A stretch of DNA of 64,000 nucleotides from Acanthaster planci (lineage: Eukaryota; Echinodermata; Asteroidea; Valvatida; Acanthasteridae). How positions within the stretch are numbered: position 1 is the stretch's first letter; each line of letters starts with the position of its first letter. Both the position numbers and the translations under genes were made by a program. The DNA is taken from positions 577,321-641,320 of the forward strand of contig NW_019091519.1 of the NCBI RefSeq assembly GCF_001949145.1. Direction: 5' to 3'. Below the pieces are notes generated by a model, which saw only the letters and a list, made by a program, of their open reading frames with translations, did not search any database and had not been told where the DNA came from. Shown in pieces: positions 41,728-52,566 of the stretch.

Positions 41728-42242
41728 TTACGGGAAAATTGGGGATGAGATGACTGCAATGCTCTCAATGGCACACTCATCCGTGCCGCGCCGGATGCGG
41801 AAATAACCATTCTCCCCCCAACCCTCACCCCAACTGTTCTTTACACTCCAGAATTTCTCTCCGGTGCTAGGGTCTGCACCGTAGCCTACCACCAGCACAG
41901 CATGGTTGGTGATCTGAAAGGGGTCAAATCCCCCTAGGTGGGAGTTGTTGTCACCCAAACCCACGTGGTGGTAGATTCCACCCTTGTACGTCTCAAAGTC
42001 ACGGTAGACTTCAAAGGCCACTGAGATGGGTCCGTTCTTGACTAGCTCAATTCGCATCAACTCCTCGTTGCAGCCACCATAGAAATCACCAACGTATTTG
42101 TAATTGGTTGCATAGTGACGTTTGCATGTGTTCTTCTTGCACGGAGTGTCCCTTCCAACATAAGGGGTGCATGACTCTTCGACCAGGCCAAAATCCTCTG
42201 CGTACTTGCCAGCGATCAGATATGGAAAGCCACCTTCACAGC
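41728..42242 (-). other. CTSC: Cathepsin C terminal exon, distal copy (B)
   Basis: Acceptor CTTGCAG at 42243-42249, phase 1, giving the same [20 protein letters not shown] start. It encodes 170 residues and TAA at 41730-41728. Catalytic His ([13 protein letters not shown]) and Asn (SVKNSWG) are kept and the frame is intact, so it is not an obvious relic. It differs from copy A at many positions in the second half. An AATAAA (minus strand) lies about 455 nt downstream at 41273-41268. Confidence 0.88.
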
Positions 42243-45200
42243 CTGCAAGATTGTAGAAAATAAAATATAAGCTCCTTCTTGTAAATACTCATAATAAACG
42301 GACCCCATACCGTAGGTTGAACTGGAAATTTGGAAGGAGAGAGAATTTCGCTGCAGAGGAAAGTTGAGTTGACTACCTCTTGTCCTGTGCATAATTCAAC
42401 CACAAATCATGAGACAGAAAAACAAGGACTAACATTTCCTTCCTCTTCTTGGGTCTACAAGTTGGTGAATCAATAAGAGCAAACTATAGATAACATACTC
42501 AATGCAAAATTTGCCTGCTATGCTTCTCCGTCATATTCATCACATCCAGCAGGCTTAACTTTTTCAACTTTCATTTTAACCTGTCTAATCCTGGCCAGTC
42601 CTCTGAAATCAACTTTTACATGCGGCTGCCAACGCAGGCAACAAGACTTCATGTGGACAGTCACTCATATGGCTTGAAGCTTTGGCTGAATCAACTGGCC
42701 GCGGCTTAGACTGACGTGCATGTCTGTAGACAGTGGCTGCGGCTAAGGCTTCCATAAGCACACATGTTACTTCCAGCCACAGCCGCAACTTTTGCCCCTG
42801 GTCTTTGAGTCACAGAAAAAGCCACTGGTATGAAAAGTCTGCATGATGTACCACAATGAACAGCTACCCCTTTGAAGCAATATGAACTTATAGTCAACGA
42901 GAGGTTATTCAGAGAATCATCTTCTTGGCTTTCCAGTATGTTTCCACGATGTTATCTCGAACATCCTATCCAGCCAGTGTATGGTTCTCGACATATCTCT
43001 TCCAGCCAATGTGAATTAATACCTCTTTTGTAAAAAAGAAAAAAGAATTTTTTTTTAGTTTGAAGGTGCCCTTTTCCCCGCACATCCCTCACTACATCAT
43101 GAACAGTAGACTAACACACAAAATCAAAAATGCACAGATTTTTTTTTTCAACTTTCTGGAAAGAGAAGGCTAATTAGCAAATATTATTTCAGTAGTTCTT
43201 TTACATGTTTTTGAGATCTTTTGACTAATATGTAAATTGCAAAAATATAATAATAAAAAGCTATAATTACATTAAAAGAATTCTTTTGAGCACACTAACA
43301 ATCCTATTACAAATTTTCAATTTGATAAAAAACTACTGGCACACATATAAGCTCTGATAGAATGTTATTAGCTACAAACTTCATAAAAATTGGTAAACTG
43401 CAAGCTGCAATGTTTTTGCTTCGGTTTCAGGATAATTCAGAATTAAATTCCTGACACATTATGTTACTCCTGAATGTGATTTCTCAACAATGAACAACCT
43501 TGTATTACAAAAATAATGCAACATTCACTATCTCAACAAAGAAAGAACTGAAAATATTTGGCAAAGTATCACTGAAAATATTTGGCAAAGTATCACTGAA
43601 AATATTTGGCAAAGTATCACTGAAAATATTTGGCAAAGAATCACTGAAAGCTTATCATACATATGATAACTTGTCTTGTTTCTCTGATTGATATCAACAC
43701 ATAAAAAACTTACAAAACTGTGCTAAATGTATGGACACTTTTTTCAAACACCTAGCAGCAAAACTTAGTTGCAAACATTGTAATCATTCCCAGTACATGT
43801 TTCAATTAAAATCAAGTTGTGTGTTACTAGAAACTGTACATGCCCATTATTGGAAATTTCCATACCACTAGAATTTATTTTACAAAAGTATATTTAGAAT
43901 AAAGCGTTATCCACAACTGTGCAACAAAAGAAAATTTACTAGCAATCACTCGACAGTTTTTGTGGACTGTGATTAGTCTAAAAACAAAGCACTTTTCTGG
44001 TTGATTAAACTAGGATTGTTTTTTGATACAAAAAAGCTTTGAAATTATCATTTGAGGCTTGACTGTTGTGTTTGGTGCATGCATTGTACTGTGTGAATGT
44101 GCACAGCCGTAGGCCCCAAGTAAGCATTAAAACTCTGGGACAAATCATACTTCATTCTAGCATAGATATGGAACAAATTTGCCATCATGACACATTCACA
44201 GTGTAACCGGTCACATTTACATTTGTTGAAAATTCGCAGAGAAACCCCTTGTCCAGATGTCACAAGTCGTCATCAGCAGTCACGCTTTTAGTAACTTTGG
44301 TTCTATGAACCAGGTACCAGGTTGTGAATATTTCTAGCATGTCTAGGGATAAATTGGGAATGTCTCTACAGCAATGCTCTCTATTGCGCACTCATCAGTT
44401 CCACGGCGAATCCGGAAGTATCCTTGCTCTCCCCAATATTTCCCCCAGCTGTTTTTCACGACCCAGAACTTCTCCCCGGTCTTAGGGTCTGCTCCGTAAC
44501 CGACAACCAAGACGACATGGTTGGTGATCTCAAATGGGTTGAACCTGTAGCCCGGGCGATCGGTCAGACCCACATGATGGTAGATTCCTCCCTTGTAGGC
44601 CTGAAAGTCGGGATACACCTCGAAGGACACAGCGATAGGTCCGTCCTTCACGAGTTGGATCCGCATAAGCTCCTCATTGCATCCACCATAGAAGCCACCC
44701 ACGTATTTATAATCAGTTGCGTAGTAACGCTTGCATGTGTTCTTCTTGCATGGGGTGTCCTCTCCTACATACGGGGTGCATGACTCTTCGACCAGGCCAA
44801 AATCTTCAGCGTACTTGCCAGCGATCAGATATGGAAAGCCACCTTCGCATCCTGACAGTACAGTGAGTATAAACAGAAAAAGTGTCCATTTTTGATGCAG
44901 TTTCAGGGGAATTTTTTCCCCTCCTGTCTTCACACTGTACATTTTCCCAGCAGTGTGCCAATATCTTCTTTATACCCTAAGCTTTCAAGTGACTGTTTTA
45001 TTTCGTAATTGTTGATGTGTACAGACACAGCAACAGTAGTTATTTTTCTCCTGCAGCTACAATTTGTACTGAAATTAAGGACAGGTTTTTCCATGAAAGC
45101 TGGCTCAAATTTTCTTACATTTGTTGAATTTGTTTACTAAGTGTGCACAATGCGACAACCATTAACCCCTTCACGCTGGGACGCGGATAGAGCCGCCGTA

Positions 45201-48200
45201 AAAATTGAGATCCTCAGCCCGCTTTTCAGCTATTATTATCGGCCCATGCTCAAGCGAACACGGTGAAAGACGGCAGACCCTGGCTCTTGTATATATGGTA
45301 ATTGGTCTTTGTGCGTAGCCCAGAAATCACCAGCTTCACAATAGTCCCCACTTTGAAAAGAGGCAACGGGAATGTGGAAGCTTGAGTAGAGCCGAATGCC
45401 ACCGAACAATCATCTTTTTCACCGTGTAATTCAAAGCGTGCATCTGCGGTTTGGTAGGGGGCCTTCGTGGCCAAGCGAGGCTCGAATTCTTGGAGTTGGC
45501 TTTCGGGAAGAAATTCCCGTCGTCAAGGGGTTAACTAATTTCCTCATCATGCCATACATGTACATTGTATGTAGGTATCAACACGTATACCGTACCAAGC
45601 CAATGTACTTGCCAGCAATACAGTATACAGAAAGTGTTGTTTTATCACTGAACTGTTCCTCTTTCGATTCCAGTTTCAATAACAGCTCAGACACACACAC
45701 TTCTGGTTCTGGGTAATGATTCATCTCAGCTTTCAACGAATACTTACACTGAGGGCCACCTTGTGTGAGTACCACTTTCGACTTGTTTTCTCCAAATTAT
45801 AATTTACTTCCTTGCTATTTCAAAACGAAGTTTGTGTATAGTTTGATAATTCAGTTTTGAATTACTGCTACTCATTTCGCTTTTCCCTAACGACTGCCCA
45901 TGAGAGTATTCAAACAACTGTGATACTGGAGAAAAGGATGAGTCTTTTATTGTGATGAATATCTTGCACGAGTGCTTGTAACACGTACTTTTCAAGTTTT
46001 TTCAGAGTAAGGCATCATTCCTACAAAATGGTTCAGATCATCAGATGCCTTTAAATATCAATCACAACAACAGAAAACCTGTGGGCCTATCATGATCTAC
46101 ATTTGATGGCAAAGCCTCTCGCTAAATCTTCTCATGCTTCATGAGCTGAGGCATTTAGGGGTCAAAATACAGCAAAGATAATGCTTCTAGTTTCAGCAGG
46201 GTTGGGAAAATGATTTATCAATTTCAGCAAATGATCATTTCTTAATTATTTTAAGATGAGATACGCACAAAGATTCATACAAGTACGTGTACATTTCCCA
46301 AGAAAATACTTTGTTGTAAATGCTGTTGAAAGACACATCTAATGCAGTTTATGATTAGCAACATTGACGCCTAAATGTATTTGCTGGGTGAGATGTGCAC
46401 CCCGAGCACCCATATTTCAAAAATTCACTGTAGTGTAAAAGTGAAATCTTTAAAAACAAACGCAGAGAGCACAAAAAACACGACTTCATGGAGCACTTAC
46501 AACTACCATGCCATGTAAGAAAAGAGTCAATTATTGGGAAAAAGAGACTGGATTCCATTGGATGTGACACTGTGCCAGTGGTGACCAAGCGTTTAATGAT
46601 GGTTCATGTGGAGACCAAAACACTGTGAGGACATGCAGAGGTCTTCACAACAGGGCTGAAATTTCTGATAAAAGTCTTCCGATAAAAATCTGCCCTTTCA
46701 GCTAGTGCTTTATCAACTGTTTAAGACCGGATGGACTCTCAACCCATTGGAATTGCAGAACTGTCTGAGTATTTCTAAATGTTTCACACTCCATCAAGTA
46801 CAGGCAACTCTCATATCATAACAGAAATCAGACAATAAATGTCACTATCTCAGAAGAAGCAAAACAGAGCAGATAAATGTTTAGTTACCACTTTTTTCAC
46901 ACACTCACCAATCAGTGAAAAGAAAAAAAATAGAATTGACACAGTTCAGGTTACCTTGAGAATATTCACTGCATGACACAACGTCCTGTGGTGACATGAC
47001 TAGCTGCTTGGTGTTATTTGTGGCGATGCGGAGGCGCGCCTCGTACATGGCCATGGACCCAAAGGCATAGCAGCTCCCACAGCCCCCCTGGTTCCGCACA
47101 GGTGACACAAAGTTTTGCCCGTTGACGTTACGCCAGTCGAAGGACAACGGTAGGGTTTTTGCAAGATTTCTCACCGCCTCGGTGACAGGAGCTGGACTAG
47201 GCTTGCTGTGAAAAGGTCAGAACAAAAAAATTAGTATTACATATGATATTCGTTACTCCTTTCATCCATAAATGTGAAGATTTTCTCAGTGAAGGTTTTG
47301 GTTTATGAGAGATTGACAGAATTTGCAAGAATGATACCTTCATAAAAATTCAGTGAGAATCAGGAGTGGTGTAAGCCAAAGGTGGATCCATGGGAGAATA
47401 GCAATGTGGGCCACCCCCCCAAATGATAGAATACATGTAGGGTCTGCTCATTTGATGTCACAATCGTGGTTTTCCGACAAGTAGCTGCTAAAACTATGGC
47501 TGGCCATCAGTACAAAAGAAACACAATCATTCATGAAGTGTCAAAAATCCCACGCAGCTATCAGAATACCAGATGATAACACATTTACTACTAAATACCT
47601 AAAAAAAAGACAACCCCATTTCACTTAACAAATGTCCATTTTAAATGAATTTGAGGTACAATCGAAAACCAACCAAAAGATCATATTTATGCAAAGTTTG
47701 GCCATACAAAATGCAGGCAAAATGGGCATGGTCTATACACAAAAGTAAAAATAAAAAATAAATTTAAGCCTTTAGACTTATCACTGTGCTTTGAAAATCA
47801 AATTTCAATTGAGTACTTTTTGGCAACATTTGGCAGTAAAGTGTCTCACCTTGCCATTATTGATGCCCGACCTCCTCTTCGACGAACCATCTCCTCTACC
47901 GTCATTTTCTCATACTCTGGATAAACTCCTGCCTTCCAAGAACTCTGGGCAGCGTTGATCTTATTGATGAGGTCACGGTCGATTTTGTACAGCTGTTTGG
48001 ATGCATCTCTGTCAAACGAACAATAAGTGAGAGCCTCATTCTTTTAATTAGGTTAACAAAACTGAAATCATACTTTCTCAAAATGGGAAAATATGCCTGA
48101 TGGTATATCCGCCGCAGAGGAGTAGGAAGAGAGGTCCTTTGGGAAGAGATCAGGACTCAGAACTTACACAGGTTTCTCTGGAGGTGGTCGATTTTTGGTC

Positions 48201-49853
48201 TGGTTCTTTGTGCCGACATAGCAAGCCCAGTCAGTGCCTACCACATTATGGGACCAGCCAGGCAAGGTCTCATCGCAGATGCTCCTAAGACAAGAAGGCA
48301 GATCAGAAATAAAAATCACCAGTGAGATTTTAGGGACTCTCAATGCAGTTAAGTTAAGTAACTTCTGGCATCACGAGCTGATCAGGAATAATCTCATTAA
48401 ACATATGTGTACCAGAAAAAAAGTGGTTTCATGTGAAATCGGAAGTATTATTTCCTACTTCAGATTACATGTCCATGAATGTAGACTTTCCAAGGCAAAC
48501 GCCTGTTACTACATGTAACCCTTGTCACACATTATGATAGGTTTTGCACCAAAAAATGCTTACATTTTGATATCTTGACACTTACTTGTACTTTTTACCC
48601 TCTTTCACATATTTGGAGAAGGCAAAGTATTTCTTCTTGTTCAGAACCACCTCAAAGCCTTGGTTATAGATCAGGGTCCAAAACCCTGTGTGACCGTAGG
48701 TTGCATCGACAGCAACATCCGGGAACTTCAGGTCCACAATAACCGTGTGGTCAACAGGTCCTTGGACAGGAAGAAGAGAAATGATGACAATCTAAAAGTT
48801 GTTCCAGATCTGTGGGGAGAGTTTTTCCCTCGTAACCAGTCATGCCAGTGCACAAATATATCCTTGATACCTAGTAAAACTGAACAGTGGTTGACCAGTT
48901 ATCATTGCTCCAATCCCTCCTGTGGGTGAAGTGAATTTGCGTCTGAATTCTATTGAATTTCTCTCACATTTTTGTTCCCGAAATGGATCTGGGGGACGGG
49001 GGGTTGGCCAATGGGGCATGTTTTTGGTTGATGTAATTCCCCTTCCTTAAAAAAAAACATGAAAAAACCTCAGATTGTAAACTTGGAAAGAGTTCCACAT
49101 ACAGACATCACTTGACACTCTATGCACAAACCCTTGCCGATTTCTCTGAAAAATTCTACATGTTTTTTCTTAGTTAACAAACAACTTGGTATTTTCCGTT
49201 CTAAATTGAAGATTTCAGGATACATTTTTGCTTTCTGATGGCTAACACCAGTTACTGTAGGAAATACTATTACTGGTGTCCACATGATATACTGATATAT
49301 GGAACTCTTTCCGTAGCCTTACCTCAAGAAGGTCAAGTTACAATTACAAGAAAAAATCCACCCCTCCCCCAGCCCAGGTTGGACCTGGGCTACCCCTCCC
49401 CTAAACCTGTGAGTATTTTGGTTCTGGATCCATCCTTGTGGGATGTTCTAATGTCGAGTCTCCATTCCACGTCTTGTTGCTCTCAAGTCTCTTTTTGTCT
49501 TTTGTGCAACAAAAGTGCTTAGAATCCAATAAAGAGATTGCCTTAAAACTAACCTTATGAGGGTTGGGCTTATCAGTCACGTTAGTGAATGACGTACATT
49601 CTGAGAAAAACAATATGATAACACAATATTCTAGGGTCTCGATTTCAAATCAAATTTGCACGCAGGCCTAGGCCTCACAAAACTTTTTTGGCCTACCTGG
49701 GTCAGAGCAGTTGAGTGTGTTGTCTCCCCCACCAGCACTCACTTTAAACACCCATCGCCCAACGATGTCATCATAAGTGCAGTTAGCCGGAGTGTCAGCT
49801 AAAACAACCGGTAAAAATGCCACGACAGCAAGGAAAACTTTCACGATCGCCAT
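41728..49853 (-). CDS. CTSC: Cathepsin C (dipeptidyl peptidase I) with two alternative terminal exons
   Basis: Lysosomal papain-family exopeptidase that removes N-terminal dipeptides and activates granule serine proteases in vertebrates. Shared exons (minus strand): 49853-49697, 48760-48586, 48284-48168, 48008-47850, 47205-46955, then either 44851-44343 (455 residues) or 42242-41728 (457 residues). Human CTSC is 463. The start [19 protein letters not shown] is a signal peptide. Cleavage would expose DTPANCTY, identical to the mature human N-terminus whose Asp1 sits in the exclusion domain. The catalytic Cys is in [11 protein letters not shown]. The catalytic His (ITNHxVLVVGYG) and Asn (VKNSWG) are in the terminal exon. 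The start at 49853 was chosen over an upstream in-frame ATG because it opens the signal peptide. All junctions are GT-AG and in phase. Confidence 0.93.
43548..43650. repeat. 24-bp minisatellite, 4 copies plus partial
   Basis: Unit CTGAAAATATTTGGCAAAG plus TATCA, starting at 43548, 43572, 43596 and 43620. The last copy has one change (GTATCA to GAATCA). Near-identical copies point to recent expansion. Confidence 0.9.
43874..43879 (-). terminator. CTSC: Candidate poly(A) signal for cathepsin C isoform A
   Basis: AATAAA on the minus strand, the first one below the TAG of terminal exon A. Use of this site before the B exon would make exon A the terminal exon. Confidence 0.35.
44343..44851 (-). 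other. CTSC: Cathepsin C terminal exon, proximal copy (A)
   Basis: Acceptor CTGTCAG at 44852-44858, entering in phase 1 to give [21 protein letters not shown]. It encodes 168 residues and TAG at 44345-44343. It retains catalytic His ([13 protein letters not shown]) and Asn (VVKNSWG) and ends [21 protein letters not shown]. The residue after the His is Val, where copy B and human have Ala. An AATAAA (minus strand) lies about 460 nt downstream at 43879-43874. Confidence 0.9.
44852..46954. other. Cathepsin C intron between exon 5 and terminal exon A
   Basis: Non-coding. The only structure seen is the TTAA-flanked inverted-repeat element at 45162-45534. Confidence 0.6.
45162..45534. mobile_element. 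TTAA-flanked (piggyBac-type) non-autonomous element
   Basis: TTAA at 45162-45165 and 45531-45534 bound termini CCCCTTCACGCTGGGACG and, inverted, CCCCTTGACGACGGGA. A second inverted pair lies inside (CACGGTGAAA at about 45258 and TTTCACCGTG at about 45417). The element is locally GC-rich compared with the intron. TTAA target duplication plus CCC termini is the hallmark of piggyBac-type MITEs. No transposase is present. Confidence 0.6.
46955..49853 (-). other. CTSC: Cathepsin C shared exons 1-5
   Basis: Exon 1 (49853-49697) encodes the signal peptide and start of the exclusion domain, with N-glycosylation sequons NCT and NCS. Exon 2 (48760-48586) has [16 protein letters not shown]. Exon 3 (48284-48168) has [20 protein letters not shown]. 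Exon 4 (48008-47850) has the activation-region sequence [20 protein letters not shown]. Exon 5 (47205-46955) starts the papain-like domain ([20 protein letters not shown]) with the active-site Cys, and ends SCSEYSQ plus G in phase 1. The DPG-PVDHTV junction joins exon 1 directly to exon 2 in phase 1. Confidence 0.9.
49085..49312 (-). mobile_element. hAT-like MITE family, copy 1 (cathepsin C intron 1)
   Basis: 12-bp perfect terminal inverted repeats GGAAAGAGTTCC. The flanking 8-mers GTAAACTT (49077-49084) and GTAGCCTT (49313-49320) match at 6 of 8. The interior aligns with the reverse complement of 52591-52797 (CACTTGACAC, TGCACAAACCC, TTTTTGCTTTCTGA, ACTGGTGTC). 228 bp, no coding capacity. 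Confidence 0.7.
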
Positions 49854-50101
49854 CACTGAAGATTCACCCACTTTGTGCCGGCACACACTCGACTTGCCGC
49901 GGGCCGGCTGCAATAGACCATGGAGGTAGAATCATAGACTATCGACACATGATCGATCACGCGCCCGTTCATCTGCGATGCGCGGGCAAGTGTTTTCACG
50001 TGATCAACTTGTCACTCAGCTTACAAGTGATCACCTGACTATTGTGCATGTGACTGTAGATGTCAGCCTGTTTTCCTGATTTCCCCTGTCCCAACCGCAT
50101 T

Positions 50102-50155
50102 AAAACAAAACAAAACAAAACAAAACAAAACAAAACAAAAACAAACAAACAAACA
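50102..50155. repeat. (AAAAC)n / (AAAC)n simple repeat
   Basis: Pure AAAAC units that shift into AAAC units at the right end, about 250 nt upstream of the cathepsin C start codon. Confidence 0.9.
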
Positions 50156-51502
50156 CAACGCACATACCTGTTTTACATACATAGTGTGGACTTTCCTTTG
50201 TTCTACTGTATAGTTAAGGAAACTTGAGCATAATGCTCCTTTTTCTCTAGCTAGGATAACTCCTTCATGCTGGATATTTGATGGTGAATCCCTGGACTGT
50301 TCCTCTTCATTTTGCCACAGATAACCTTGACCCCCAAATGCCACTGAAACTGTTTTTCAGAGAGTGGGAACATTGTGTGGACGTGCGAGTCCACACTACG
50401 CCATCGCACCCTACATTATGTGGACTTCCGCTTTTGTGCAGAGGTCCACACTACGTATCATGCACGCCTGCACGCACGCCCACCCACACACAACTCGACT
50501 TTGAATAAAAGGCTACTTATTTTTCCAAGTAAAGCCCGTACATCATGGGAAGCTTCCCCGAGCCATGAAGAATAATCACAAGACTAGTAAACGATTTCCC
50601 CATATGAAAAAACGTACACTAGTTGTATGGCTCAGTATCCCCAGTCGGACATAGTAAAAACGCGCCCGAACACTCATGTTTTTTTCTCCCTCTGTGAAAT
50701 AGTGACAAATTATCCTGAAAATGATCCTTGTTGACGTCAGAATCTTTACCCGGCAGGATATGGGACAGAGGGACCCTTCTGCCAAACCCTGTAGATACTC
50801 TGTCTCTAGAATATCTTACTAACACATCCCCGTCTGAAAAAAAATTCCTGAGATTCGGTCAAACAATGATCAACACACGGGGGGGGGGTTCTTTCCGTCT
50901 CATATCTTGCCATGTGCTTCGAATGGCAGAATCACTCGCTCCAGTTCTTGCCCCGATTGATTTTTTTTAACTAACAAAAGACAGTAATCGGTATATTTAT
51001 ATTAGCACCAAAACCCTAGGAAAACAATTAGTACCAGCAAATCATGTGAAGCAAGCGTATCTGGAACTTGACGCGAGTAAGGCTTTCAATTTTGTTTCTT
51101 CTCAACATCATGTTGAATGAGCCCGAAGCAGCATTCGCTTTTGAATCCCCCCAACTAAAAGTGGGATACGCCTCTGAGGGCATGTAAAGGTTTTACTCTT
51201 ATTGTAAATTGAATATTCATCAGATGTTGATCAGTTTGAAAATGATCTGAAATCCGCAATTTTAGTTTTCACTGCCAAAACGTGGTAGATGACCCACCCC
51301 TGGTCAAGAAGTTGGTGGATATCCATTCCGACTTCGGTATGCGAACTTTTTTTACACAACGCGTTGGGGAAATCGGTCTAGTTGAATTTCAATGGGGAAC
51401 TTACTTGTCTGATCACCTTGCCGTGGTCTGATCGTCATTTGACAGGGGAAGTAGGCCACTGACAGCTAGGAACTGAGCCACTCTGCCTGCGGGCCCACAC
51501 AG

Positions 51503-51750
51503 CAGTGGCGCAAGTAGGCTATTTTAAGAATAAACTTTATATATACATTTATAGGGTTAAATGTCCGGGGACACCCTGGGGTGCAACATATTTTTCAAGG
51601 GGGAACCACATAAGCTGCAGCTTCATAGCCAGCTACCGGTATATTCTATAAACCCAACGGAGATTCAAATGGGGGTGGGCACCCGAGGAGAACGGGGTGT
51701 CATCTCGGGGGGGGGTTACGTCCTCCCGTGCCCCCCTAGTTACACCACTC
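51503..51750. mobile_element. Non-autonomous hAT-like element
   Basis: The left end CAGTGGCGCAAGTAGG and the inverted right end GAGTGGTGTAACTAGG are of the type common in hAT MITEs. The flanking 8-mers CCACACAG (51495-51502) and CCAGACAG (51751-51758) match at 7 of 8 positions. 248 bp, no transposase. Confidence 0.6.
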
Positions 51751-52563
51751 CCAGACAGTTGTGTAATTAAAAAAAATGCTCTCGGTAGTCACGCCTCGCA
51801 ACCATGCTCCCCATCCGGGGGGGGATAGAGGGACTCCTCATAGGGAGAGAGAGAAACCACTCATATCCGGAAATAAGGGGCGTCTCCGCACCCAAATACA
51901 TAGAGGGCGGGCTATACCAAGCGAACAAATAGACTGGTTCGAGCACACATCGATATGCAAGATATAGACGTGTGGTTGGGTACAAGTCCCGGCTACCGTG
52001 TCACGGGGATCGGAGCTGAGCTCGCGCGAGTGGTGAAGTTGTGTCGAATTCTGCATCCTTGACGAAGTCTCGACTACTGAGTGTGCTTTAAAGTTTAAGG
52101 CTAGGATTCGCCTTCATTCATTTAAATTTTGGGAACTTGTTCTTTTTAAGCGTTTTGATCGACGCTTGCCTGGAGCGACTATCACTTGGAGTTGGGAACT
52201 GATTTCAGACTTAGAGCAAGCTTGAGGAGGGTGTTTCGTGTAGCGACGGTGAAAAATTTCGTCTCAACCACTTTCCACAATTTTCCAACAGTCCCTGGTC
52301 ATGCTGGTAATGCCTGGCTATCCTTTTCGTGCACTGACCTTGTCGGGCCTGGCTTCTTTCTACTAGTCAACTGGATCAATGAATGGGATAGGAGGGGAAG
52401 TAGTTTCAGCTTTGTATTAAAGAGGGAAAGACTTGCAGCTGACCTATTCGAGCTTAGCTAAATGATCTGCTTGAAAGTTGAGCAGATTGACAGAAACCAA
52501 ACATTCTTACAGTTTTTGAACCTGTCCACTGAGCTCACTACACATCACTGAATCGAAATTGGA

Positions 52564-52566
52564 ATG
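52564..52566 (+). other. Proposed start codon at the end of sorting nexin exon 1
   Basis: ATG sits directly against a strong donor (ATG/GTGAGTGC) with G at -3. Exon 54285 starts in phase 0 with GAG GAG GTT, so the protein would begin M-EEVTEQNGEATND. No in-frame Met lies between the 54284 acceptor and the PX domain. The 5' UTR would lie to the left. Confidence 0.4.

Larger units (their letters stand above)
42243..44342. other. Spacer between the two cathepsin C terminal exons
   Basis: It contains the 3' UTR of isoform A, a 24-bp minisatellite (43548-43650), AT-rich sequence and no other exon. No copy of exons 1-5 was seen here, so only the terminal exon was duplicated and not the gene. Confidence 0.65.
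49854..52563. other. Divergent intergenic region between cathepsin C (-) and the sorting nexin (+)
   Basis: It should hold both promoters and the 5' UTRs. It contains a (AAAAC)n tract (about 50102-50155), a small GTGTGGAC/GTCCACAC hairpin at 50375-50396, a CpG-richer stretch at about 51900-52060, and a hAT-like element (51503-51750). No coding exon was recognised apart from the proposed ATG at its right end. Confidence 0.55.

Noticed and set aside
49554-49600. Exon-like segment in cathepsin C intron 1 (minus strand) reading [16 protein letters not shown] with acceptor and donor
   Set aside because: It enters in phase 1 but leaves in phase 0, while the next exon needs phase 1. Exon 1 joins exon 2 directly with the family sequence intact (DPG-PVDHTV).
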